Assembly (NCBI RefSeq): GCF_000960975.1
Contig: NZ_CP010803.1
Span: 4,619,818-4,683,817, forward strand
Direction of reading: 5' to 3'
DNA: 64,000 nucleotides
Source: Martelella endophytica
GTDB lineage: Bacteria > Pseudomonadota > Alphaproteobacteria > Rhizobiales > Rhizobiaceae
Made by a program: the position numbers and the translations under genes. The notes under the pieces were generated by a model. That model saw nothing but the letters and a program-made list of their open reading frames with translations, was not told the DNA's origin and did not search any database. Positions 27,750 through 36,883 of the stretch are shown here, piece by piece (within the stretch, counting starts at the first letter, position 1; each line of letters begins with the position of its first letter).

Positions 27750-29509
27750 TCAGGCTCGTCATCTTCGCCATCATCGTCCTGGCCTTTGCGCTGGGCTTCT
27801 CGTGGTTTGCCGATCGGCCGGGTGAGCTGTCGCTCGTCTGGCAGGGGCATCTGTTCCAGACACCGCTGACGACGGCTCTGGCGCTTCTGATCGCGCTGAT
27901 CTTCGTGGTCATGGTGATCTGGTGGCTCATCACCGTCATCTGGACCTCGCCCAACAGCGTCCGCCGCTATTTCCGTGCCCGCAAGCGCGACCGCGGCTAC
28001 CAGGCCATCTCCACCGGCCTGATCGCGGCCGGTTCCGGCAATCTGGTGCTGGCGCGCAAGATGAGCACCCGTGCCCACGCGCTCCTGCGCGCCGATCAGG
28101 AGCCGCTGATCCACATGCTCGATGCCCAGGTCGCGCTGATCGAGGGCGACCACGACAAGGCACGGCGCCTGTTCGAGCGGATGTCGGAGGACCCGGAAAC
28201 CGCCGAACTCGGCCTGCGCGGACTTTACCTCGAAGCCAAGCGCCTGGGTGCCGACGAGGCAGCCCGGCAATATGCCGAACGCGCCGCCGACAAGGCACCC
28301 TACCTTGCCTGGGCCGCGCAGGCGACGCTTGAAAGCCGCACGCGGCAGGGTCGCTGGGACGATGCGATCCGGCTTCTCGACCAGCAGCGGTCCGCCAAGG
28401 TGATGGAAAAGCAGGAGGCGGCGCGGCTCAAGTCGGTGCTGCTGACGGCGCGCGCCGAGAGCAAGCTCGAGACCGACCCCAAGGGCGCTTCCGCCGATGC
28501 GCTGCAGGCGCTGAAGCTGCGGGACGACTTCCATCCCGCCGCCATCATCGCCGCCAAGGCCTATCTGGCACAGGGTAGCCTGCGCAAATCGGCCGGCGTG
28601 CTCGAGATGGTGTGGAAGAAGGAGCCGCACCCGCAGATCGCCGCCCTTTACGTGCGTGCCCGTGGCGGCGACACCGCCGTCGACAGGCTGCGACGGGCGG
28701 AAAAGCTGGAAGCGCTGAAGCCCAACAACCCGCTGTCGCTGATGGCCGTCGCCCGCGCCGCCCTCGATGCCCGCGAATTCGCCACGGCCCGGACCAAGGC
28801 CGAGGCGGCCGCCCGGATGCTCTCGCGCGAAAGTGCCTTCCTGCTGCTTGCCGATATCGAAGAGGCGGAGACCGGCGATCAGGGCCGCGTGCGTCACTGG
28901 ATGGCCCAGGCGCTGCGTGCAGGACGTGACCCGACCTGGGTCGCCGATGGCCTCGTTTCGGAATACTGGCGGCCGTTCTCGCCCACAACGGGCAAGATCG
29001 ATGCCTTCGAATGGAAGGTTCCCTATGGCGAGATCGAGGGTCCCGTCGAGGAAGGATCGGCGACCCGGCTCGACGAGGCGCTGAAGAGCCTGCCGCCGAT
29101 CGGCGGCACCAGGGCCGAACCGGACAAGTCGGACGCCCCGATCTTCTCCGACTTGCCCGATGAGGACACGCCGGACGCGCCGAAGGAGACGACAACCCCG
29201 CCGCCAGCGCCGACGGTGATCGACGCTGCCGCCGCCGCGCCTTCGGCGGTCAGCGAAGCCGCCCGCATCGTCGAGGACGAGGAAGAGCCGGCAAAGCCCG
29301 AGCCACCGGCGCCGGCCGCCGCGGAGACACCGACATCCGAAAAGGCTGCCGAGCCTGAGCCGCCGCACCCGGCAGAAGGTGTGACCGAAGATGACGACGA
29401 CGAGGCCCGACGCGACCCGGTGCTTTCGCCCTTCGGCGGCCGCACACCCGATGACCCCGGTGTCGGCGATGACGAGGAAACTCCCGAGCCGAAGCGCAAG
29501 CTTTTCTGA
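27746..29509 (+). CDS. hemY: HemY-like inner-membrane TPR protein
   Basis: This HemY is the proteobacterial TPR protein of the heme operon, not the Gram-positive protoporphyrinogen oxidase of the same name. Two N-terminal membrane helices (LVIFAIIVLAFALGFSWFAD; LTTALALLIALIFVVMVIWW) precede a long TPR-like helical domain (TGLIAAGSGNLVLARKMSTR; ARLKSVLLTARAESKLETD; RHWMAQALRAGRDPTWVADG) and an extended acidic, Pro/Ala-rich tail from about residue 455. The 587-residue length is longer than the E. coli protein because of that tail. It overlaps the mic60 gene by 4 bp. Its molecular role in heme synthesis is still unsettled. Confidence 0.9.
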   Translation: MIRLVIFAIIVLAFALGFSWFADRPGELSLVWQGHLFQTPLTTALALLIALIFVVMVIWWLITVIWTSPNSVRRYFRARKRDRGYQAISTGLIAAGSGNLVLARKMSTRAHALLRADQEPLIHMLDAQVALIEGDHDKARRLFERMSEDPETAELGLRGLYLEAKRLGADEAARQYAERAADKAPYLAWAAQATLESRTRQGRWDDAIRLLDQQRSAKVMEKQEAARLKSVLLTARAESKLETDPKGASADALQALKLRDDFHPAAIIAAKAYLAQGSLRKSAGVLEMVWKKEPHPQIAALYVRARGGDTAVDRLRRAEKLEALKPNNPLSLMAVARAALDAREFATARTKAEAAARMLSRESAFLLLADIEEAETGDQGRVRHWMAQALRAGRDPTWVADGLVSEYWRPFSPTTGKIDAFEWKVPYGEIEGPVEEGSATRLDEALKSLPPIGGTRAEPDKSDAPIFSDLPDEDTPDAPKETTTPPPAPTVIDAAAAAPSAVSEAARIVEDEEEPAKPEPPAPAAAETPTSEKAAEPEPPHPAEGVTEDDDDEARRDPVLSPFGGRTPDDPGVGDDEETPEPKRKLF

Positions 29510-29610
29510 GGGACGCGGCGCTGTTGACAAATCCGTAATTTGACCGGATCGCGGCGCGCGGCTATGCCTGGGGCTACACCAATCACGATGACACCATGAC
29601 AGGTCTTGCC

Positions 29611-30105
29611 ATGTTCGAAAGAATCAGCCGCTTCCTTCAGGAGATTTCCAGCGAAGGCGATCAGGGGCTGGCGGAACCCAATGATGCGCGCGTTGCCGTT
29701 GTCGCGCTCTGCTATCAGGTGATGGAAGCCGATGGCGTCATCAGCGCAAGCGAGCAAAACCGGTTGCGGGAGTTGCTCGAAGGCATATACGACGTGCATG
29801 GTACCAGTCTCGACGATTTGATTTCCGCCGGTGAGGAAGCGGGAAGCGAAGCTGTCGATTTCTACCGCTTCACCTCGGATGTGAAACGCCACCTCGATGA
29901 GGATCAGCGGATCAGGCTGATCGGTCTCCTGTGGGACATTGCCTATGCCGATGGCAGCCGCAGCGAGATGGAGGACAACGTCGTGTGGCGCATCGCCGAA
30001 CTCATCGGTGTATCCGGGCGGGATCGGGTGCTCGAACGGCAGGCCGCGCTCAAGCGCGCTGCGATTGACGACGAAGGAGATATGGGTGAATCCGCAGAAG
30101 AGTAA
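29611..30105 (+). CDS. TerB-like (tellurite resistance TerB family) cytoplasmic protein
   Basis: A 164-residue all-helical protein with VAVVALCYQVMEADGVISAS and LLWDIAYADGSRSEMEDNVV, the paired acidic helix motifs of the TerB/DjlA-N fold that bind metal in characterised members. The start at ATG 29611 (MFERISRFLQEI) follows an ACAGG tract; an in-frame ATG 15 bp upstream is possible. Its last 20 bases overlap the next gene, so the two are coupled. In rhizobia this pair commonly follows hemY. Despite the family name there is no evidence for tellurite resistance here. Confidence 0.87.
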   Translation: MFERISRFLQEISSEGDQGLAEPNDARVAVVALCYQVMEADGVISASEQNRLRELLEGIYDVHGTSLDDLISAGEEAGSEAVDFYRFTSDVKRHLDEDQRIRLIGLLWDIAYADGSRSEMEDNVVWRIAELIGVSGRDRVLERQAALKRAAIDDEGDMGESAEE

Positions 30106-30802
30106 GAAGCCGATCCTGATCGTCCTCCATCAGGAACGCTCGACCCCCGGCCGCGTCGGCCAGCTCCTCATCGAGAAAGGATATCCGCTCGACATGCGCC
30201 GCCCGGCGCTCGGTCAGGCCCTGCCTGACACGCTGGAGCATCACGCCGGCGCCGTCGTCTTCGGCGGCCCGATGAGCGCCAATGACAATGATGACTTCGT
30301 CCGCCGCGAAATCGACTGGCTGGAGGTGCCGCTGAAGGAAAACCGGCCCTATCTCGGCATCTGTCTCGGCGCCCAGATGCTGGCCCGGCATCTCGGTGCA
30401 AAGGTCTACGGCAATCACGACGGCTCGGTCGAAATCGGCTGGTATCCGCTGGAGGCGACACGCCACGGCCGGCTGATGATGAAATGGCCTTCCATGGTCT
30501 ACCAGTTCCACCGCGAAGGCTTCGAGCTTCCGCATGGCGCCGACCTTCTGGCCCGCGGCGATCTCTACCCGAACCAGGCCTTCCGTTACGGTGAGAAGGC
30601 CTATGGCGTGCAGTTTCATGCAGAGCTGACGCGGATGATGATGCAGAGCTGGGTGGTGCGCGGCGCAAGCCGTTTCTCACTTCCCAAGGCCCAGCCCGGC
30701 CGCCTCCATCTCGAAGGCCGGATGCTGCACGACCGGGCGCTGAAAGCCTGGCTTGGGGATTTTCTCGACACCGTCTTCGAAAACGAAGCCGTTTCGGCCT
30801 GA
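30086..30802 (+). CDS. Class I glutamine amidotransferase
   Basis: The 238-residue single-domain amidotransferase has YLGICLGAQMLARHLGAKVY with the nucleophile cysteine near residue 93, and GVQFHAELTRMMMQSW with the histidine and glutamate of the triad. HHAGAVVFGGPMSANDND is the oxyanion loop region. The best start is GTG 30086 (NPQKSKKPILIVLHQERSTP) because AAGGAG lies 6 bp upstream; this makes it overlap the TerB gene by 20 bp. It resembles GMP-synthase-like stand-alone amidotransferases. The acceptor is unknown. Confidence 0.88.
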   Translation: MNPQKSKKPILIVLHQERSTPGRVGQLLIEKGYPLDMRRPALGQALPDTLEHHAGAVVFGGPMSANDNDDFVRREIDWLEVPLKENRPYLGICLGAQMLARHLGAKVYGNHDGSVEIGWYPLEATRHGRLMMKWPSMVYQFHREGFELPHGADLLARGDLYPNQAFRYGEKAYGVQFHAELTRMMMQSWVVRGASRFSLPKAQPGRLHLEGRMLHDRALKAWLGDFLDTVFENEAVSA

Positions 30803-30814
30803 TCGGCGACCGCC

Positions 30815-32068
30815 CTACTCCTGACGGCCGATGAGATGCTCGGGTGTCTCCAGGCTGTCGATGGTCCTGAGCTTGGTGAACTTCATGGCCCAGATCACGG
30901 CGACGGCGAGCGAGCCGACACCGCCGAAGACAACGGCCGGCACTGCGCCGATGAAATGCGCCATCGAGCCGGCGCGGAATTCGCCGAGTTCATTCGAAGC
31001 CCCGACGAAGACCATGTTGACCGCATTGACGCGGCCGCGCAGTTCGTCGGGCGTCCACAGCGCGATCAGCGTTTCGCGCACATAGACCGAAATCATGTCG
31101 GCGCCGCCCATGACGGCGAGCGCGGCAATCGAAATCCACGGGCTCGCCGACAGCCCGAAGACCAACGTCGACAGACCGAATATGGCGACACCCGCGAACA
31201 TGAAATAGCCGGCGTGGTGGCGGATCGGCACGCTGGCGAGGACGACGGCGACGATGATCCCGCCGACGCCGGGCGCGGCGCGCAGCAGACCCAACCCCCA
31301 GGGGCCGAGGTCGAGAATATCGCGGGCAAAGACCGGCATCAGCGCGACAGCGCCACCGAGCAGCACCACGAAGAGATCGAGCGAGATCGCGCCGAGCACG
31401 ACCTTTTCCGTGGTGATGAAGCGGAAGCCGGCAAGAATGGTCTCGAGCGACACCGCGGTGCTCTGGCGCTGCTGGTTCGGCTTCGGCACCATCACCATCA
31501 GCACCGTTCCGGCAGCGAAGAAGGCAACGGCCGTGGAATAGGCCGCAGCGGCCCCGAGCCCATAGAGCAGGCCGCCGGCGACCGGGCCGACGATCGAGGC
31601 GATCTGCCAGGAGGACGAATTCCAGGCAATCGCATTTGCCAGGTCGCGCTCCGGCACCAGGTTGGGCGCAAGCGACTGCAGGGCCGGGCCGGAAAAGGCC
31701 CGCTCCGTGCCAAACAGCACGAGCAGCCCGAAGACCGGCCAGGGCGAGAACAGGCCGAGCACCGTAATGGTCAGCAGGCTCGCAGCGCAGGCAGTGGCGA
31801 TCGCAAAGCAGATGGCGGCGATCATGCGGCGGTTGTAGCGGTCGGCAACCGTGCCGGTCACCAGGGTGAGCAGCAGCGAGGGCAGGAACTGGAACAGGCC
31901 GATGAGGCCGAGATAGAAGGCGTTCCCGGTCTCGTCATACATCTGCCAGCCGACCGCGACCGAAACGATCTGCACCGCGAAGGTGCCGAGGAAACGCGAG
32001 AAGAAGTAAAGCGTATAGCCCCTGTGGCGGAAGGCATCGAAGCGGGCGCCGGTGGGTGAAATTGTCAT
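30815..32068 (-). CDS. MFS transporter, EntS-like (MFS_3)
   Basis: The 417-residue inner-membrane protein has about twelve helices (FSRFLGTFAVQIVSVAVGWQ; LLLTLVTGTVADRYNRRMIA as loop 2/3 signature; GAVALMPVFARDILDLGPWG; VYVRETLIALWTPDELRGRV). The pattern AFSGPALQSLAPNLVPERDL is typical of the EntS/MFS_3 branch, which includes siderophore and macrolide exporters. Its substrate is unknown. It is convergent with the glutamine amidotransferase and divergent from yggT. Confidence 0.87.
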   Translation of the reverse strand: MTISPTGARFDAFRHRGYTLYFFSRFLGTFAVQIVSVAVGWQMYDETGNAFYLGLIGLFQFLPSLLLTLVTGTVADRYNRRMIAAICFAIATACAASLLTITVLGLFSPWPVFGLLVLFGTERAFSGPALQSLAPNLVPERDLANAIAWNSSSWQIASIVGPVAGGLLYGLGAAAAYSTAVAFFAAGTVLMVMVPKPNQQRQSTAVSLETILAGFRFITTEKVVLGAISLDLFVVLLGGAVALMPVFARDILDLGPWGLGLLRAAPGVGGIIVAVVLASVPIRHHAGYFMFAGVAIFGLSTLVFGLSASPWISIAALAVMGGADMISVYVRETLIALWTPDELRGRVNAVNMVFVGASNELGEFRAGSMAHFIGAVPAVVFGGVGSLAVAVIWAMKFTKLRTIDSLETPEHLIGRQE

Positions 32069-32197
32069 CGGATGTTCCGGTTGGCAGGAAAGTCGTGCGG
32101 AGGATGCACGTTTCAGGGACGGTTGTTACAACTCCACCTCTTGCCCGCCAAGACGTCAATGTCTAAATGGTTGTCAGCAAGGAACAGGAGCTTATGC

Positions 32198-32488
32198 ATG
32201 ATCGCGTTGTTTGAAACGATTTTCTACGCCCTCGAAATCTACAAGTGGGTGATCATCGCCAGCGCGATCTTCTCGTGGCTTTACGCATTCAACATTGTCA
32301 ACGCCCACAGCCAGTTCATCAATTCGATCGGCCGTGCGCTCTATGCGGTCACCGAGCCGGTCTATCGCCCGATCCGCAATTTCCTGCCCAATCTCGGCGG
32401 CATCGATATTTCGCCGGTGATCGTGCTTCTGATCGTATTCTTCCTGCAGAGGCTCATCCTGACCGGCATCATTCCCCGGCTTTACTGA
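32198..32488 (+). CDS. YggT family membrane protein
   Basis: A 96-residue protein with two YggT helices (WVIIASAIFSWLYAFNIVNA near residues 17-36; PVIVLLIVFFLQRLILTGII near 72-92) and the signature ALYAVTEPVYRPIRNFLPNL between them. YggT proteins have been linked to osmotic shock and cell-division or envelope functions, without a defined mechanism. The start at 32198 is supported by AACAGGAG upstream. A strong hairpin follows, shared with the convergent ppa gene. Confidence 0.92.
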   Translation: MIALFETIFYALEIYKWVIIASAIFSWLYAFNIVNAHSQFINSIGRALYAVTEPVYRPIRNFLPNLGGIDISPVIVLLIVFFLQRLILTGIIPRLY

Positions 32489-32506
32489 GCTTTTCTCGGA
32501 AAGAAT

Positions 32507-32530
32507 GAACCGCCCGTCACCGGGCGGTTC
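32507..32530. terminator. Bidirectional hairpin terminator between yggT and ppa
   Basis: Perfect 10-bp stem GAACCGCCCG (32507-32516), loop TCAC, CGGGCGGTTC (32521-32530), followed on the plus strand by GGTGTTTATGG. It lies 18 bp past the yggT stop and 30 bp past the ppa stop on the other strand, so it can end both transcripts. Confidence 0.8.
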
Positions 32531-32559
32531 GGTGTTTATGGCGCTCGGCCGGCAGAAGA

Positions 32560-33093
32560 TTACTTCTCGGCCTTGGCGCGCTCGATGGCTTCGACGATGA
32601 GCTTCTTGGCTTCGTCGACACCGTGCCAGCCAAAAATCTTCACCCACTTGCCGGGCTCCAGATCCTTGTAGTGCTCGAAGAAGTGCTCGATCTGCTTCAG
32701 CTGGATTTCCGGAATATCGGTGAAATCCTGAACCTTGTCGAAGCGGGCGGAAAGCTTCTGGGAGGGAACGGCAATGATCTTTTCGTCCTTGCCGGAATTG
32801 TCTTCCATCATCATCACGCCGATCGGGCGGACATTGATGACGCAGCCGGGAACCAGCGGACGATAGTTGCAGATCAGCACGTCGATCGGATCGCCGTCGT
32901 CGGAGAGCGTGTGCGGCACGAAGCCATAATTGCCGGGATACATCATCGGCGTGTAGAGGAAACGGTCGACCACCAGCACACCGGCGTCCTTGTCCATTTC
33001 ATACTTGATAGGCTGTCCGCCCATCGGCACTTCGACGATGACGTTGATATCGTCCGGCGGGTTCTTGCCGATGGAAATCGCTTCAATACGCAT
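32560..33093 (-). CDS. ppa: Inorganic pyrophosphatase (soluble, family I)
   Basis: It hydrolyses pyrophosphate in the cytoplasm and pulls biosynthetic reactions forward. The 177-residue product starts [20 protein letters not shown] and contains [40 protein letters not shown] with the metal-binding aspartates (DGDPIDVLI), and the C-terminal [18 protein letters not shown]. The ATG at 33093 fits the family; a longer frame from 33150 adds residues without homology. The membrane enzyme HppA is also encoded in this window. Confidence 0.97.
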   Translation of the reverse strand: MRIEAISIGKNPPDDINVIVEVPMGGQPIKYEMDKDAGVLVVDRFLYTPMMYPGNYGFVPHTLSDDGDPIDVLICNYRPLVPGCVINVRPIGVMMMEDNSGKDEKIIAVPSQKLSARFDKVQDFTDIPEIQLKQIEHFFEHYKDLEPGKWVKIFGWHGVDEAKKLIVEAIERAKAEK

Positions 33094-33233
33094 CAGGTTC
33101 TCCAAACAGGGGGGATTTGATGCTGTTGGATAATCAAATTGGCGCTGCAAAGCAACCTGAAGGAATGACTTCCGGCAATTTCATCGGCCTGTCGCCGGCT
33201 CGGGATGCCGCATATTGCAACCGCAAAACCGGC

Positions 33234-33740
33234 TCAATCCCAGACGAATGAAACCTTGGCGAGCATGCGACCGCCGACGCTTTCCTCGGCAAATGCCATC
33301 GGTTTTCCGCCCATGGCCGAGAAGAACAGCGAAGCCTGTTCGAGCGCGTCGATGCTCCAGCAGATCGTGCCCTTGCAGCCGAGCGAGGCCAGCAGTCGCC
33401 GCGCCTCGTTGAACAGCGTCCGCCCGAAGCCCACGCCCTGAAACTGCGGCAGCAGGTAGATTTCGTAGATCTCGCCCTCCTGCGGCAGCGACCGCGATCG
33501 GTTGAGACCGACGGTGGCGTAACCCACCGGCTCGCCGTGCACCTCAAGGACGAGCAGCGTCGCATCGCCCTCGATGGCCTTGCGCCACCAGGCAGCATTG
33601 CGGCGGGTGATCATGTCCTGCAGAGCGCGATGAGGGATGATGCCGGCATAGGCGTGCTGCCATGTCAGCCAATGCACATTTGCAATCTTCTCGGCGTCTG
33701 CCGTCTCCGCGGCTCTGACGTCGCTTGATAGTATCCTCAT
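33234..33740 (-). CDS. GNAT family N-acetyltransferase
   Basis: The protein of about 168 residues has the GNAT pattern: N-terminal RAAETADAEKIANVHWLTW, VHGEPVGYATVGLNRSRS as central strands, IYEIYLLPQFQGVGFGRTLF with the acetyl-CoA P-loop (QFQGVGFGR, near residue 108), and ALEQASLFFSAMGGKPM as the C-terminal motif. Many relatives acetylate small molecules or proteins, but the acceptor is unknown. The start at 33740 (MRILSSDVRAAET) is the more natural one; the frame is open to 33782. It sits between lpxK and ppa. Confidence 0.87.
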   Translation of the reverse strand: MRILSSDVRAAETADAEKIANVHWLTWQHAYAGIIPHRALQDMITRRNAAWWRKAIEGDATLLVLEVHGEPVGYATVGLNRSRSLPQEGEIYEIYLLPQFQGVGFGRTLFNEARRLLASLGCKGTICWSIDALEQASLFFSAMGGKPMAFAEESVGGRMLAKVSFVWD

Positions 33741-33806
33741 AACCGACCCTTGTGTCCGGTCCCTGAAGCATACTGCAATCAATCGGATTTGCCCATCACA
33801 AATCAG

Positions 33807-34832
33807 TCATCGCTTTTCTCTGCCGGGCCTGCGGGCGAAGGCCGCGACGGTGGCGTCGACGATACGGCCCGGCATATCGGGCTCGGCGAACATGATCTCG
33901 ATGGCAAGAATCTCGCTCTTTGCCCTGAGGTCGGCGATCGCAGGATCGGTTGCGCCGGCAGAGCGGGCATGGTCCTTGGCGGTCGTGACCAGGGCAAGGC
34001 CGTCCGCGTCATCGAGCAGCGATCGCGCGAGCTCTGGCGTCAGCGGCTGGTGGTCGGCAAGCGGTACGGCCTTGACCACGGTGGCGCCGATTTCTTCAAG
34101 CGTATCGAAGAGCTTGCGTGGATCGCCGATCCCTGCATAGGCCAGCACATCCCGCCCCCGGAAGCGGTCCGCCCCTTGCGCCGGCACGGCGCGCACCGCG
34201 GCGACCGGTAAACCATGAGCGTCCGCAAACGCGCCGACCGCACGATTGCCGCCGCTGCCGTTGACAACGAGCAGATCGACCTTCAGCCGCTGGATGTCCA
34301 GGGGCGCCCGCAGCGGCCCGGCAGGCAGGCAGCGGCCATTGCCAAGCCCGCGCGCCGCATCAACGACCGCGAGCGCAAAATCGGGCGCGATCCGGCCGCT
34401 CTGCAGGCCATCGTCCATGATGATGAAATCGACGCCCTCGGCCTCCAGCAGGTGGGCCGCATCGAGGCGGGCGGGCGAGACGGCGACGGGCGCGGTGGCC
34501 GACAGCATTACCGCTTCATCGCCGACGTCATCGTGGGTATGCTGTGCGGGATCGACCAGCATCGCGCCATCGACCCTGGCGCCAAAGCCGCGCAGCACGA
34601 AACCGGGTTTCAGACCACGAGCGAGAGCCGCCCGCGCCAGGGCTTCCGCCACCGGTGTCTTGCCCGTGCCGCCGACGGTGAAATTGCCGACGAGAACGAG
34701 CGGCACACCGGCGCGCGCGCCGCTGGCCCGCTGCATGCGCCGACCGGCAAAATAGCCATAGATCCAGCCAAGCGGCGAGAGCAGCAAGCCGAGCGGATGA
34801 CCCGCCTGCCACCAGAAGCGCGGCGCCTTCAT
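33807..34832 (-). CDS. lpxK: Tetraacyldisaccharide 4'-kinase LpxK
   Basis: LpxK phosphorylates the 4' position of the lipid A disaccharide at the inner membrane. The product starts APRFWWQAGHPLGLLLSPLG (membrane-associating N-terminus) and has the P-loop VGNFTVGGTGKTPVAEALAR near residues 48-67, LSRGFG-like VLRGFGARVDG, VGDEAVMLSATAPVAVSPAR, and FIIMDDGLQSGRIAPDFAL, all LpxK hallmarks. The start at 34832 is taken from family alignment by eye; earlier in-frame starts at 34838 and 34877 cannot be excluded. It is the last gene of the pmbA-cysQ-DUF4170-waaA-lpxK run. Confidence 0.95.
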   Translation of the reverse strand: MKAPRFWWQAGHPLGLLLSPLGWIYGYFAGRRMQRASGARAGVPLVLVGNFTVGGTGKTPVAEALARAALARGLKPGFVLRGFGARVDGAMLVDPAQHTHDDVGDEAVMLSATAPVAVSPARLDAAHLLEAEGVDFIIMDDGLQSGRIAPDFALAVVDAARGLGNGRCLPAGPLRAPLDIQRLKVDLLVVNGSGGNRAVGAFADAHGLPVAAVRAVPAQGADRFRGRDVLAYAGIGDPRKLFDTLEEIGATVVKAVPLADHQPLTPELARSLLDDADGLALVTTAKDHARSAGATDPAIADLRAKSEILAIEIMFAEPDMPGRIVDATVAAFARRPGREKR

Positions 34833-34943
34833 CAGCATCGGCCGGCATCCGGCATGGACTTGGGAAAAGCGCGCCACTCGGCCCGGACGGCAGGATTGCC
34901 CATCATGAAACGCTCGCCTTTCTTCACGCCGCCCGCAGGCGGC

Positions 34944-36341
34944 TCAGCGCGAGGCCTTGCGGATGGCAGGTTCGATGGTGTTCTGCCGGAGCGGCAGCGA
35001 CCAGCTTTCGCTGGCGACCGGCCGTGGCTTCGGCCGGGCGCAGAAACGCGCCTCCAGTATCAGCGGCGCAAGGAAACGTTCAAGCCCCTTGATGGTCTTG
35101 ACCAGCGCGCCGCGCATTTCGCGCACCGCGGCATAGCCTGCATCGACCATGTCAGCGCGAGCATTGTCGTCGGACAATAACAGGTCGACGGACTGCAGCA
35201 GCGCCTCTGCGCCATCAACGGTGCGCACGGCGCCGTGCTGGCGCATGCGGCGATAGGTCTCGCGGAAGTTTTCGATATAGGGGCCGGTCAGCACCGCAGC
35301 GCCGAGCATCGCCGGCTCCAACGGGTTCTGCCCGCCCTTGGCGGTCATCGATCGCCCGACGAAGGCAATCTCGGTGAGGCGCAGGTAGAGGCCCATGTCG
35401 CCCATCGTATCGCCAAGCAATATGTCGGTCTCGGGCGTCACCGGATCGGATGTGGAGCGGCGCGCCACCTTCAGGCCCTTGGCGGCGAAAAGCGCAGCCA
35501 GCACATCCGCGCGGTCGGGATGGCGGGGCACGATGACGGTCAGCAATCCTTCGTGACGCGCCTTGAGCGCCATGTGAACGTCGGCAGCAGCCTTTTCCTC
35601 ACCGTCGAAGGTGGAGATCGCCGCCCAGACCGGCCGGTCGCCAATCTCTTGTCTCAGCGCCGCCAGGGCTTCAGCGTCTGCCGGCGGTGCGTCGCGATCG
35701 ACCTTCAGGTTGCCGGTAATGCCGACATTGAGCGCGCCGAGATCGGAAAACCGCTCGGCATCGAGGTCGGTCTGCGCCATGACATAGGCAAATCGGGAGA
35801 AGAGCGTGCGCGCAAGTTCGCGACGGTGGTTCCAGCGGTCGAAGGAGCGGTCGGAAATCCGGCCGTTGACAATGATCTGGGCGATGCGCCTGCGGGAGAG
35901 CTGGTTGATCGTGACCGGCCAGACCTCGGTTTCGACATTGATCGCGAGATCCGGTTTCCAGTGATCGAGGAAGCGCCCGATCGCGGGCGCAACGTCAATC
36001 GGCACATATTGATGGATGACGCGGTCGCCGAACCGCTCCGCGGCGACCTTGGCCGAAGTCACCGTGCCGGTGGTCACCAGTACGGAGATCCCGTAGTCGC
36101 AGATATGTTCGATGAGTGGTGCTACGGCCAGCGTTTCGCCGACACTGGCGGCATGAATCCAGACGACCGGACCTTCGGGACGGGCCACCTCGGTGCGGCC
36201 GAACCGCTCGCCAAGGCGCTCTCGATCTTCCTTGTCAATCTGGACGCGGCGATTGAGATAAAATTTCAGCAAGGGATAGCCGACGATACCGCCGAGCCAG
36301 TACCCCTTCTGCGCGAACCATGTCGAAATTCCAGCCTGCAT
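34944..36341 (-). CDS. waaA: 3-deoxy-D-manno-octulosonic acid (Kdo) transferase
   Basis: WaaA (KdtA) adds Kdo to lipid IVA. The product of about 465 residues has a hydrophobic N-terminal anchor region (LGGIVGYPLLKFYLN), GPVVWIHAASVGETLAVAPL near residue 58, VLVTTGTVTSAKVAAERFGD, FLDHWKPDLAINVETEVWP with the catalytic glutamate region, GNLKVDRDAPP, IVPRHPDRADVL, and GQNPLEPAMLGAAVLTGPYI. It carries a C-terminal extension (about 35 residues, ALFLAPL onward) compared with close relatives. The start is uncertain: ATG 36341 or GTG 36383. lpxK follows 111 bp downstream. Confidence 0.94.
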   Translation of the reverse strand: MQAGISTWFAQKGYWLGGIVGYPLLKFYLNRRVQIDKEDRERLGERFGRTEVARPEGPVVWIHAASVGETLAVAPLIEHICDYGISVLVTTGTVTSAKVAAERFGDRVIHQYVPIDVAPAIGRFLDHWKPDLAINVETEVWPVTINQLSRRRIAQIIVNGRISDRSFDRWNHRRELARTLFSRFAYVMAQTDLDAERFSDLGALNVGITGNLKVDRDAPPADAEALAALRQEIGDRPVWAAISTFDGEEKAAADVHMALKARHEGLLTVIVPRHPDRADVLAALFAAKGLKVARRSTSDPVTPETDILLGDTMGDMGLYLRLTEIAFVGRSMTAKGGQNPLEPAMLGAAVLTGPYIENFRETYRRMRQHGAVRTVDGAEALLQSVDLLLSDDNARADMVDAGYAAVREMRGALVKTIKGLERFLAPLILEARFCARPKPRPVASESWSLPLRQNTIEPAIRKASR

Positions 36342-36582
36342 GCCCAATCCGAAAGTCGCCCCCGCTGTGAAGTACGCCTGCACACACTCATACGCGAATC
36401 ATCGGTTGTCCCTTCAGGATAACACCAGAAAATCACGTATACTACCGCATACCCGTAAATGAGCGTTTATACAACCTTGCCGAGATACCGACCCGACAAG
36501 GCCTTCAGGACTTCGCTACATTACGTCTTTGTTATACGGCCGCACAAACAATGCATTACGGATGCGGCAAAATCATGAAGCA

Positions 36583-36816
36583 TCAGCTCTCAGGATCGAG
36601 CAGGCGATGCAGATGGACGATGAAATAACGCATGTGAGCATTGTCGACGGTCTGCTGCGCCTTCGATTTCCATGCTTTCAGGGCCGACGCGTAGTTGGGA
36701 TAGATGCCGACGATATCGAGTGCATCGAGATCGGAGAAACGGACACCTTCGAGACTTTCAAGCTCGCCGCCGAAGACGAGATGAAGAAGCTGCTTGTTTT
36801 CCACGGAGTCGATCAT
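36583..36816 (-). CDS. DUF4170 domain-containing protein
   Basis: A 77-residue protein with LLHLVFGGELESLEGVRFSD, LDALDIVGIYPNYASALKAW and AHMRYFIVHLHRLLDPE, matching DUF4170, a short alphaproteobacterial family of unknown function regularly found between cysQ and waaA. The start at 36816 is chosen because AGGTGAGG lies 6 bp upstream; a GTG 12 bp earlier would fall within that ribosome site. The position suggests a link to envelope or lipid A genes, which is inference only. Confidence 0.88.
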   Translation of the reverse strand: MIDSVENKQLLHLVFGGELESLEGVRFSDLDALDIVGIYPNYASALKAWKSKAQQTVDNAHMRYFIVHLHRLLDPES

Positions 36817-36883
36817 TTTGAGCCTCACCTAATCGTTTTAAACAATATGAGTGGTCTTCGTGTCGCGGGTTTGCCCCGGCTTG

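Noticed and set aside
27545..29530. 661-codon open frame on the minus strand opposite hemY
   Set aside because: Shadow of hemY; Arg/Gly-rich composition and no domain.
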